From Daedaleopsis sinensis (lineage: Eukaryota; Basidiomycota; Agaricomycetes; Polyporales; Polyporaceae): a DNA stretch of 64,000 bases. The position numbers and the translations under genes were made by a program. Positions 17,873 through 34,655 of the stretch are shown here, piece after piece. Below the pieces are notes generated by a model that saw only the letters and a list, made by a program, of their open reading frames with translations, did no database searches and was not told the DNA's origin. The DNA is taken from the NCBI GenBank assembly GCA_033807695.1, contig CM066304.1, positions 2,108,001-2,172,000 on the forward strand, in the 5' to 3' direction. The number at the start of each line of letters is the position of its first letter. The stretch's first letter is position 1.

Positions 17873-18732
17873 GGGTAGACTCGTACCCAGTCGGTAGGCG
17901 AGCTATCCCAAATTAGCGAAGGGATCAGCGGAGTTTGAACGGGGGATAGCTCGCCATACCGACTGGGAGGATCGGTCGCCCTTTGGTCGAGGGGGGGCCG
18001 TGTGAAATCGTACTTGTCGAAATTCGTGAACGTCTCTTGGAGCTTTTGAGAGGGTAGCTCGTACTTTTGTTTACCCTTCCACATACGAAATTTTGGTAAT
18101 GCATTGCTACACCCTGTCAATCGCCTCGTGTCTGCTGTAATAGGTGAAAGGGACGTGACTTGCGATGGTATCCGAGAGATATGTGTCCAAGGGGTGCACA
18201 AGCACGCGGGCGGCTACAGAGCGCTAGGCAATGGGTTAAGCGCTCTCAAGGTCGACCAAGGCAAACATGCACGCACTTTTGAACACTCTCTTGCCATCGG
18301 GGATAAGGTAGAAGGAGCTATAGGCAATAAAATAGTGGTCAGTAATCTGTGTGTCAATTTTTGAGGCGACAGGATGGGGCGGCGCACCTACCAACAGTAT
18401 CAGTTCGTGTACTACTTGATACCAATAACTAGCACAACCGCCAGTTGTGAGCCCATGTATGGTTCATTTATTGATACTTTGAGCTTATAATCTACCAGCA
18501 AGTGCGGATTGCATGTTGCGTTCATCTGAGACTCAATCTTATATACAACTTTGCTCGACATGGACAAGTACATCGGTGTTTCTCTCAAAGCAAGAGTCGG
18601 AAATTCTGCGAAGTACGATTTCACACGGCCCCCCCTCGACCAAAGGGCGACCGATCAGCCCAGCCGGTTCGGTGATCCTCACAACGGAGTTTGAAATCTG
18701 GATCACCGAACCGGCTGGGAACGAGCCTAGGC
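17873..18732. repeat. MITE-like element with long inverted repeats and terminal hairpins
   Basis: A perfect 46-bp inverted repeat joins 17970-18015 to 18611-18656. Outside each arm is a hairpin: 17886-17909 pairs with 17943-17967, and 18659-18678 pairs perfectly with 18700-18719. Weaker similarity (TAGRCTCGTWCCCAG) extends further out on both sides. The 595-bp core has no supported gene, but both inverted arms encode the peptide KYDFTRPPLDQRATD when read outwards from the core. The outer limits are approximate. No flanking target duplication was identified. Confidence 0.7.
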
Positions 18733-19069
18733 GACGGGCACATCTCGCGTAACATAATAGTCACGTTTCAGGTCACAGAGACATGCGAGTTCGTATCTCG
18801 CACCCTAAAAACAGTGTTTTAACAACAGACGAGATAAGTTAAGGTATGTATTACAGGATGGGATATATCGTAGATTACAGTAGCCTCGGCAGCCCCAGAA
18901 ACGTAGACGGACGTGCGCCAAATGTTAGCGTCAGCGGCATAAACTGGTAGCACAACCGTGACAGCGACAGCACACATCCTACACCGAGCTGCCGTCCCAC
19001 ACAGAAGTTAGACGAGCTCGGACGACAGTGTCAGACTCAAATCACGAATGCAACATCGTCGCGGCGCGC
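18733..19069. other. No supported feature
   Basis: No gene is visible between the inverted-repeat element and the permease remnant. It may include the former 3' untranslated region of the permease. Confidence 0.5.
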
Positions 19070-19430
19070 TTAGAACAAGACAGCAGCGACTTTTCCTAGG
19101 AACGTGGTTGGCTTCTCCTCTGGGAGCTCCGTCTCCTCGATCGACGGGATGCCGGTGACGAAGTCTATCTCGTGCGGCTTCCACTGGATCTGTGTGCGCT
19201 CGAAGATCTTCCAGAACACGTACAGGAGGATGAAGAACAGGATGTTGATGTTTGTGTTTGTCAAGGAGCGCGAGTGCAGTCAGTGTCAGCCATCGAACAT
19301 CGTCATCGCGGGGCGGCGCTGCGCAGGTACTTAGTATACGCACAAGAGGTGAGGAAGTCGGCAGCATTAAAGTCCCAGAAGACGGTGAAGCCATTGATGA
19401 TGAGGATGAGGATCGTGAGACGTTCTCCAA
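19070..19430 (-). pseudogene. Amino-acid permease, C-terminal remnant
   Basis: Read on the minus strand, one segment encodes LILIINGFTVFWDFNAADF and a second encodes LLYVFWKIFERTQIQW followed by HEIDFVTGIPSIEETE, ending at 19070. These match the last membrane helices and cytosolic tail of fungal amino-acid permeases (APC superfamily, plasma membrane). The donor GTGCGT between them is present. However, no AG acceptor lies between the in-frame TGA and the second segment, so splicing as written fails. The first ten or so membrane helices are absent upstream. It is a truncated, decayed gene. Confidence 0.75.
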
Positions 19431-19926
19431 AGCAGAGCCAAGTCCTTAAGTTGCTATGCCTAGTCTCCGTCCTATTCTAAGATCACGTCGTGCCTTCCGA
19501 CACTATCTCCTGCGACAGGCTGGCCATACGCAAATATTGGGCAACGTTATGGGCTGATATAGGGCGAGACGGTAGAGTATAACTTGATCAGAGGGTGTCG
19601 AATTATGATAGACCAAGACTTCGACGCTGGTTTAGATGAGATGAGCGCGCGACTTGGTAGCGACGCCAGCCTGAGTGATTTTGGTCTCGTACCCAGACGT
19701 AGAGTAGAACGCCCGCACCCCACCACCGCGGCTTCTCAGTGATTTAAGCTTTGAAGGAGAGTCAGTAGTTTGCACGGCGTCTATCTTGCGGTGACGTCAT
19801 TTTAAACTGTAACCATGCACGCGGCCAGTCAGTAGTATCAGGGTCAATCAGGTCTTCACCAGTCACCTCTTGCTTGTGAACGATCACATCCCCTACCTGC
19901 AACGATCTGCACGGATCTATAAATCA
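19431..19926. other. Intergenic; upstream region of the UCH gene
   Basis: No gene is seen. The right part should carry the promoter of the ubiquitin hydrolase gene starting at 19927. Confidence 0.5.
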
Positions 19927-21094
19927 ATGGCCAGACCTGAAGGCAGCTCAAATGGACGATGGATCCCGCTAGAAAGCAATCCTGAGGTATAATGCCAGAC
20001 TGCTGTCTTTCTGTTTGAGTGATCGTGATTCTGGTCCTCTCTGGCGTATCTAGGTCCTCACCGAGGTGAGCCATTCCTAATGGACTAAGATCTGGCTGAT
20101 GATAAACCGTCGCCACTCTAGTGGTCTGTGAAAGCCGGACTCGTCGCAAGTCAGGCACACTTCGAAGACATCTATGGGCTGGATGCGGACGTGAGTCTTT
20201 TTGTTTCGGTTTTGGTCTTGGTGACATGGATGAGTCAATATTCGTTGCCTGGTGCTCTAGTTACTCGGCATGGTATCCCAGCCAGTCAAAGCAGTTATAC
20301 TTGTGTTCCCAATCACAAACCCTTACGAGGAGCGAAGATTAGAAGAGGACAGACGGATCGCTACAGAGGGTCAAACTCCCGTTGATCCAACAATCTTTTG
20401 GATGAAGCAAACCGTACGTCATAACATGTCCACTAACACAACTTGATGACCGGATTGACAGTCACACACAGATATCAAATGCGTGTGGTACAATGGCTCT
20501 ACTCCATTCCCTGATCAATGTGAGCAGATTGAGAGCCGAAGGACTTGTACGGCAGCTGATCGTCCACAGTCAAACTTGACGTTCGCTCCGGAGAGTCCTA
20601 TTGAGCAATTCATTGACATCTGCAAAGGTAGAGTGTCTACATCTCCCTCGCTCTGTCCTAACGCTCAGTGCCCCCCCTCGACCCGCAGACAAGACTCCGT
20701 TGGAACGTGCGAAGATTCTAGAGACTACCCCCCTCTTCGCCAACATCCACGCGTCCGCGGCTTCTGGAGGTCAGAGCGCCGTTCCCACCAATCTCGATAC
20801 CGATCTCCACTATACGTGCTTCGTGCAAGCACCAGCCCCTCCGTCGAGGGAAGACGGCATACCGGCGTCCAAGCACAGAGTCCTGGAGCTGGATGGAAGG
20901 CGTGAGGGACCGGTAGATCGCGGCGAAGCAACCGACTTCTTGAAGGCAAGATTTTCCAATGCTCCCGTGCCTTCCTTCGCGCTGATACTGGGACCTAGGA
21001 CGTGGCGAAGATCGTCAAGGATCTCTACATTGCGCACACCGCCAGCATGCAGTTCAGTCTCATCGCATTGTCGGGCGGGCCCGCGCTGGACTAG
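19927..21094 (+). CDS. Ubiquitin carboxyl-terminal hydrolase (UCH family, Yuh1/UCH-L3 type)
   Basis: This cysteine protease removes small adducts from the C-terminus of ubiquitin, in cytosol and nucleus. Eight exons (19927-19986, 20054-20065, 20122-20190, 20282-20413, 20472-20519, 20570-20627, 20689-20945, 20999-21094) join in frame to 243 residues, the normal family length. The N-terminus RWIPLESNPE and AHFEDIYGLD are typical. Catalytic Cys96 lies in SNACGT, His167 in TDLHYTC and Asp195 in LELDGR, spaced much as in human UCH-L3. Exon 2 is only 12 nt. Intron 7 starts with GC rather than GT (GCAAGA...CCTAG), a recognised minor intron class, and the protein only reads DVAKIVKDLY if it is used. 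The gene appears intact and expressed from the plus strand, upstream of the ABC transporter. Confidence 0.92.
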
Positions 21095-21636
21095 CCTTGA
21101 TGTGCAGTGGAGACGAAATGCGAACTGCAACGTTGTGCTATGCAACTGTACAATAACGGCGAATAGGATTGGCGGCAGATCATGAACGCACTTATAGGCT
21201 GAGCTCCTGCCGAGCCGTATCTACAATCATTGCTGTCAAACCCCGCAGGTAAGTTACAAAGTGACTCGTCATGAATTCCGAATTCGAAACGGTGAACTTC
21301 TTTCGATGTACTCGCGCTGATAGAACGTGGCCACTGTAATGGAGCAAAGCAGATACGGAAGATAGTACCAGTGGTGTATATGTATATCGTGCGAGGTAGC
21401 CCTTGCGTACGTATACTACGTACTAGCCCGACCTTGGCCCGACCGGTATATAGTAAACCGTTAATATATGCCGATGACGTCGGTGACTCGGTCTGGGTTA
21501 GTCATAGATTTGTAGAGAGCGCTTATTAGACGCCGAGGGAAAAGTAGTCTAAGTAAAGCGCGGGGAAAGCCAGCTGCAGTACGCCATCGCTGATTCTCTG
21601 TGCGTGCTCGCTGTCGCCATCGTCTCCCACTCGTCC
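21095..21636. other. Intergenic: UCH 3' end to ABC transporter promoter
   Basis: No gene is visible. The region should hold the UCH terminator and the ABC transporter promoter. Confidence 0.5.
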
Positions 21637-27791
<6,155 letters not shown>

Positions 27792-28354
27792 AGTGTCTTG
27801 TCTTTTTGCATTTCTAGGGTTCGTGGTAGTTGACAGCGCAGTAGTACATAGATCATATATAGACCCATAGACCCACATGCGTGTGTCCATTTGTCTGGAG
27901 CGCCAGATGCCGAACGCTATAATCATGCCCAGGCAGCGCCGGTAAGTAGCGGAATGACATCATGGGGTCTGTTTCATTATGGAAATGAGGCGCGGTGAGT
28001 GAGAGGCAACGTAGGGCAGAAATCTCTAGAAAGCTTGATGATCAACTAGGGCCAAGCAGCGAGCTCGCTGGCGTCGGCGAGGGTGTGTTCGACGAGGTCG
28101 ACATCGGTAACGTCGGCGCGGGGGAGCAAAGTACATAGAGAGCAAGTTCAGCCACAGCCGTGCATGGATCCGGGGTGCATGCTGTAGCGAGGAGCACCAA
28201 GGAAAGATCTTCTCAGAGTTCTCTTCCGCTCCAGCAACAACGCCGGGCTCCCACACCCGCACCCCTCGCCTCGCTTCGCCCTGCTCTTGCTCTCGACCAC
28301 GTCGCACCCGCTCACGCTCTTTAGATACGACTCCGACGACGACTCACTACTAGC
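27792..28354. other. Intergenic, ABC transporter to MscS gene
   Basis: No supported gene. The region should include the ABC transporter 3' end and the promoter of the channel gene at 28355. Confidence 0.5.
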
Positions 28355-30953
28355 ATGCCTGGCACGCGTCAGGAGCTAGAAAGCATCGACCTGACCATCA
28401 TCGACCAGAAGGATCCCCGTTCCTTCAACGACCGGGTCGTCCCAGACATCGTGCACCCTCCCCAACACGATGTCGACCGCGACCAGATCGTCAAGCCGGA
28501 CGACGACTCGACCGACTCGGACTCGACCGTGACGGACTCGGAGGACAACTTTGACTGGGACGCGGAAGACGACGCAAAGTCGCAGACCGCCGCGGCCTCC
28601 ATCAAGGCGAAGCGCGGCCACGCGCTCTACAGGACGTTCCTCAGGCTGCCCAAGATCCTGCGCGTGCTGCTCGTGGGGCTCATCGGTGCGGGCATCCTCA
28701 TCGCGCCCCTGCTCGTCGTCCAGTTGCGCTTCAACACCAACCCGATCAAGCTGCAGGTGCACACATGGTCCCTCTGGCTCACCATCACCTGGGCTGCTGG
28801 CATCCTTACCTACCTCGTCGTCGATGCCATCCCCCACCTCATCCTCGTCCTCCTCCGGTTGTCAAGCTTCAAGATCGAGCGGATGCGGGTCACAGTAGAG
28901 GTGAGCACGCCGGCGTTGGAGGCAGCAGGGTTGCTCATGCCCGCATGTAGCTCGTAGCTGCCGTCCGGGGATGGCTCAAGCTTGCGCTGGACATTGGCTG
29001 GATGTGGCTCGCGCTGTCAGTGATCCGGGCCACGTACAAGCCGCCGGAGTCCTACTGGGTGATCGTGAACCGAGTGATGCAGGTGAGCATTCGCTTAGTA
29101 TGTATCTCCGTACAGAACGGTCTGGCCGACGCCGGACGTGTTTCGTAGGCGCTGTTCTCCGGGGGCATTCTCCTATTAGCTGAAAAGTGCTTCCTGCGAT
29201 ACGTCGCCATCAACTTCCACCGGAAAGCACTCGCAGAGCGCATCGCGGAGAACCAGCTCGGCTTGCGCGCCCTCGACCGCCTGTCCAACGCGCATCCGGC
29301 TCCGAAAAAGTCGCCATATGCGAACAAGAAGGGCCATCGTTCGGGCGGTTCGAGTGGAGACGGAATGGGCGGGGAAAAGAGCACGAGCAGCTCTGGGTTC
29401 TCTCCAGAGCCGAAGAAGGAGATGAAGCGCGCGAAGAGGCAGAGTCGGAGGAATGTGGTCGCGGCAGTCATCGTGGACCAGCTCGGCGGCGCGCTCGAGC
29501 AGGTCACCCACGGCCAGTTTGGCAGCTTGGCCAGTGCGGGCAAGCTGGCACGCAAACTGTTCAGCACCCTCAGTGATGTGCACCCTGCGAGGAAGTATCT
29601 CATTGTCGAAGGTAAGTACCGGTCGGTGAGCCACCGCGCAACTGCCACTGACAGCTTTCGTTGCAGATTTCTTCCCGTACTTCTCGACAACAGCCGACGC
29701 GGTGGGTTCATCGTAGTGAGACTGAGGCTTTGTGCTCATCGAATGAATCTCTAGCACGCTGCCTTCGCCCTTTTCGACAAGGACGGCAATGGTGATATCT
29801 CGAAGAAGGAGATGCGAGAAGCTGTTAGACGTATCTATCGCGAACGGAAGGCCTTGACAGCCAGTTTGAAGGTCTGTATCGCCTTCTTGTGGTTCATCTG
29901 TTAGTTATTGATACCATTCGCTTCGAAGGATGTGGGCTCTGCAGTGGCGAAGCTCGATGCGGTCATCCTCGCTGTGGTCCTGCTGATTTTCCTTTTCATC
30001 TGCTTGCTTATCTTCAACCGGAGCAACACTCTCGCGTCGCTGGTCCCGCTCGCGACTTTCATTGTCGGCTTCTCGTTCGTGTTCGGCCACTCCGCCCAGA
30101 CCTTGTTCGAATCGGTGAGTATATGCGCGGCGGCGACGCAGGCGATGCGCTGAACAGATCTCCACAGCTCATCTTCATCTTCTCCACCCATGTTTTCGAC
30201 GTCGGAGACCTCGTGATGATCGATGATCAGGTATGCTGCCACCAGCGGCTTGCACTTCGGTCACATATTGACGTCTATCTACAAAGCCACTCTTCGTCCG
30301 TGAGTTTGGCTTGTTCTCGACAACGTTCCGCCGAGTCGACGGCATGGAGATCATTGCGCCAAATGCCCTATTGGCCTCTTCAAAACTCGTGCACAACCTT
30401 CGTCGCAGTAACTCCATGTGCGTCGATCGACTTATATCCGTGGCTTCCCAGGCTGACCGTCATTCCAAGGTGGGAATCGACGACACTGATGGTCGCATAC
30501 GACACCCCGCTCGAGATCGTAGAACAGCTCCGCAGCCGCCTGCAGTCGTACGTCAGCGCAAACAGCCGCGAATGGTCGAACGTGGCGGTCAACATCGACA
30601 AGATGGAGTACCAGAACGCGATGCACCTCACGGTCGCGATGGAGCACCGGCCGAACTGGCAGGACTGGGGCGGGCGCTGGGCGCGCCGCACCGCGTTCAT
30701 GCGCAACCTCAAAGCCGTGCTCGAGGACCTCGACGTGCGCTACACGCAGCCCGTGCAGCCCATCATCCTGCCGCGCGGGGCCGGTTTGGGCCCCGGGGGC
30801 TCGCCGTACGTGGACGTGTCCGGGAGCCCGAGGAGGGGTGCTGGTCCAGGACCGGAGTCGAGGGAGACGTTGGGCAACGCGGGCTATCTAGACACGGATG
30901 TGCTCGGGCGGTCGCCCTCGCGCAGCCTGCGTCCTGGAGGGGACCGGTTCTAA
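28355..30953 (+). CDS. EF-hand MscS-type mechanosensitive channel (Msy1/Msy2-like)
   Basis: This is an ion channel gated by membrane tension. The S. pombe relatives Msy1 and Msy2 act in the endoplasmic reticulum and control calcium after osmotic shock. The start [13 protein letters not shown] opens an acidic soluble N-terminus. Membrane helices follow ([36 protein letters not shown] and others). A basic linker comes next, then an EF-hand with the calcium loop [13 protein letters not shown] near 29776, then the MscS core: [18 protein letters not shown], the pore-lining helix region [19 protein letters not shown], and the beta domain [14 protein letters not shown]. The C-terminus is Gly/Pro/Arg-rich and ends GGDRF. 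Several short introns (for example after RVTVE and after FES) were placed from reading-frame continuity. No defect was seen. Confidence 0.9.
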
Positions 30954-31550
30954 TCTGGGTAGGGCAGCACACGTCCGCTGGTCAGGCCGATGCTCACCTT
31001 TTACCGCTCGAAGTTTTGAATCCGTCGTTGTCGCTGTCGTTGCTCGTTGCATTGTTCCTCGATTACTCCATCTCGTAATCCATCCTATCTCTCCTACATT
31101 CACATACATACATAGATACAAAGTACGTCGCATATACCTGACCAGTCGTAGTAGCAATGTCGCCGAAACGCACAAGTTTCCGGCGAGCCCGCACCATCAA
31201 GTATTTTAGAGCTTAGATGTCAATCCATAACATATTCCTCGCCTGACCCGTGTGCAGGTAGACTGCTGGAGACTGCTGGAGACTCGATTGCCGATAGGGT
31301 ACTACGTTTGGATCATATGTTTCAACTTTCCAATGTTCTATGAATTCGCCGCTGGTAAGTTGAAGGCTTAAGTCACGTGAGATGAAACACTAACGTCCGG
31401 GAGGTACGAGTGCAATTCCACGGTGCGTGGGGCACTTGCTCTCCCGACAGATTCGTCGGTCCCCTGCCTGGCTCATGTCTTCTGCTCTGGACTCCACCAC
31501 CTCCCAATCCCCTTTGTTTTCGTCGAGTTATCTCTCTCGCTGACCTCACC
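30954..31550. other. Intergenic, MscS gene to nucleotide-sugar transporter
   Basis: No gene is seen. Contains a short triple repeat of GACTGCTGGA (about 31261-31285). Confidence 0.5.
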
Positions 31551-33181
31551 ATGCCACGCTCGTCCAAAGCTAACGAGATTAAAGCACGCCGGTCTACACA
31601 GGCGAATCCCATAGCGCCTCAGACAAATGGGGGCGACGCGAAGCTGTTGGGCAGGAAGCTGCAACAGAAGAAGCAGCATGGGGGCGAGAGGACGGCGCAG
31701 GCGGTCGCGCTGTCCCTGGTGGACTACAGCCTCATGCTGAGTCTTGTATTCGGAGGATGTTGCTCGTCAGTAGCCACGCGTGCCCACTCATCCGCGCACT
31801 CCAAGTTGAGTCCCTCTGTGTTTCCGTAGGAACGTGTGGTCGTACGAGCAACTGCTGAAGATGGACGCGCACATCGGTGAGGACGCTCGATGCATACACT
31901 CCTCTGGTGGTTCCACTCACGCAACGCAGGCACGACGCTCACGTTCTCCCAGATGCTCTTCATCACCGCGCAGTCTTTGCCTTCTTTCCTGGTCTTCTCG
32001 AAGGGCGGCGGACTCCCGCACCTCAAGCCGCGGCATGTCCCGCTAAGCAGTTGGGCGATGCAAGTGCTCGTCCTTACATCGGGGTCCTTGATGAATAACT
32101 GGGTGTTCGCGTTCTCCGTCCCACTGACCGTGCAGATCGTGTTCCGCTCTGCCGGTGAGTCTCTCTGTGGCCTGTGACTGCCGTGTGAAATGTAAACTGA
32201 GGGACTGACGCAACGTCGCGGAGACCAGGCTTGGCAGTCTCCATGCTTTTAGGATACCTCGTGTTGGGCAAGCGATATTCGTGGGCACAGATAGTGCGTC
32301 CGGAATTGCTCGTATATGGAGGACCGCGTCGCTAATCACCCAATGCGTAGAGCGCAGTAGCGTTTGTGTCCGCAGGAGTAGTCCTTGCGACTCTCTCCCG
32401 ACCGTCCTCGCCCAAAGCGTCTGATGCGCCCGTCGACATGGGTCGTTACGCCGTCGGGGTCGCGATGCTCACATTCTCGCTGCTCCTAACCGGGATACTC
32501 GGCGTGCTGCAGGAGCGCACGTACACCAAGTACGGCCCGCACTGGAAGGAGGGTGTGTTCTACACGGTGCGTCGGCCGCGCGAGCCCTACTATCGGGTCC
32601 AGTCCCACAGCAGCTCACGCCCTCGCTCACTCGCTGCGTGCAGCACTGCCTGTCGCTCCCGATATTCCTGCTCTTCGTGTCCGACCTGCAACGCGGCTTC
32701 CGGGGGCTCGCCCGCCCCGCCTCCCTCGCGCCGTTCTCGGGGGACGCCCTGGGCAGCCTCGCGCCGTACGTCCCGCACGCGGTGCTCGCGGCGAACATGC
32801 TCACGCAGCTCGCGTGCGTCTCGGGCGTGAACCAGCTCTCGTCGGTGAGTGCCCCCCATCCCCCCACCCTCTCTCTTTCTCCCTCTCTCCCTCTCTCTGC
32901 CCCTATACTGACGAGCGGCGAACGGCGAATGCGGGCAGCACGTGTCGTCGGTGTCGACGAACCTGGTGCTGACGACGCGCAAGGCGCTCAGCCTGTGCTT
33001 CAGCGTGTGGTGGTTCGGGAACGGGTGGAACGCGCAGCTCGGGGTCGGCGCGGGCATGGTCTTCCTCGGGTCGCTCCTCTACACTGCGGCCAGCGCGCGG
33101 GCATCCGGAGGCGGGGCCTCGGACTCGAAGACCGTGACACAGAGTCAAAATCGGACGGCGAGGGCGAAAAAAACGGAGTGA
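31551..33181 (+). CDS. UDP-N-acetylglucosamine transporter (Yea4/SLC35B4-like, UAA family)
   Basis: This multi-span carrier exchanges UDP-GlcNAc (in relatives also UDP-xylose) across ER or Golgi membranes for chitin and glycan synthesis. Start MPRSSKANEIKARR gives a basic cytosolic N-terminus. Membrane segments follow, including LVDYSLMLSLVFGGC, LFITAQSLPSFLVF, NNWVFAFSVPLTVQIVFRSA and LLGYLVLGKRYSWAQI. A conserved C-terminal block VSSVSTNLVLTTRKALSL with WFGNGWN is characteristic of the family. It ends with a basic tail (ARAKKTE) resembling ER-retrieval signals. At least six introns are placed by continuity, for example 31744-31830 and the last one ending just before 32940. Substrate is inferred from the subfamily. 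Confidence 0.88.
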
Positions 33182-34655
33182 TATCGACATTGAAGATTCG
33201 GGCGTATGGCGTATCTTAGATGAGTCGAATTCGGTTGACTGCATGTTGGGTAACTTATGGCACTAGGGGCACTGGGACGGGACACATGTTTGTCTTTCCT
33301 ACAATATGTACTAGAACACAATTCATCGCACTCCAAGAGAACTCGGCGCCCGCTGGAACGAGCACATTAATGTGTGATGTCTCGGACATCCACAGATGTC
33401 TGCAGGCACAGGTACGCTCACAGACAATGATATCTTCCTTGGGCTTCCCAGCATTGTCGACTAAAGTACTTAACGTCGATACTTGTGTGGTGGGCTTGAG
33501 ATCATCGGGCTGTCGTCCCGGCCGCTTCGGGCACACTTGTACGACATATATACTGAAATAGATTGACAGATGGTGGTGTTGGTATACGGGATGCTACTAC
33601 TAGCGGCCGCTGAGCAGCGCTGAGTGGGTATGGTGACACTGATAGCAGTTTTGATCGTGTCAGTGTACGTGTGCGAGAGAGAGGGGGCAGAGGAGATAGT
33701 GGGAAACACTGAACAGGAAACGGGAAACGAGTGGGAGCGGATCTGGGTACAGTTGGTAGAGAGAAAGAGACTCGAGAGAAAGAGAGAGAGAGTGCACAAA
33801 AGGAGAGGAACAAAGGAGGCCTTGTATACGTATTAGTATCAAGGATGCTGTCGAAACGTGAACCAAGCCCGCCTCCTCAATCGCACCGCCGCATCGGTCA
33901 TGTCTCTCCGAACTGGAATATTCCCGATGTACGAGTACTCAAGATGGGCAGATGAAAACATGGAGGTGAAGGAAATTAAAAAGCTTAAGGGCTGTAGGTT
34001 GATTGTGCACGTGGAGGGAGCCAGCGGACGACTGCGCGGGAGCCAAATATCATTCCACGAAAACGAATTCGAAGTCATGGATGGTATTGGACGCCGCAGC
34101 AAAACGCTATGTATGGCACAGCCGGCAGATCGGAGGAACGGACGGGGAGAGACACGAGCAGAATAACACGCGGAAGAAGCCACATTAACCATGATAAAGT
34201 ACGGCGCGGCGGAGGAGGAGGAATAGGGTTGCTTTCCGGAATAGGGCGAGGTAAGGTGTACATGTATCGAAAGGGTGCGTGCGTGAGAGCGAGCGTGGGG
34301 GAGGCGTAACATGAATGGGGTGACGAGGGTTCATAGGGATCAAGATCCGGGACGTGACGTGCGTGCGGTGCGGCGGTTAGGACCACAGACAAGACGGAGA
34401 AGGGCTCATATACAGTTAGGTTAAAAGTTACGGATACGGCTGATAGAGGACGGAGATTTGGGTGGATGCGGGGGTGTCGGATAGATAAAGCGCAGAACTA
34501 CACCAGAAGAGCAGACGAAGACCAAACAAGACAGGGTACAGATGAGATGGGTCGCCAAGTCCGCCTCGGACGGCCTGGTATCAGCGTCGGGCAGCTCGTA
34601 GCACTGCGGACCGTGCCGCAGACTCTGCGATGATAGGCGCAGGGGTATGTGAGCC
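33182..34655. other. Gene-free interval with purine-rich strand
   Basis: This 1.5 kb lies between convergent genes. Positions about 33670-33830 are strongly A/G-rich on the plus strand (repeated GAGA). ORFs here, such as one on the minus strand at 33839-34312, have no recognisable domain and odd composition, so I do not call them. The right end should hold the kinase 3' untranslated region. Confidence 0.5.

Noticed and set aside
33839..34312. 157-codon minus-strand ORF
   Set aside because: Composition is irregular, with no domain, signal or splice support.
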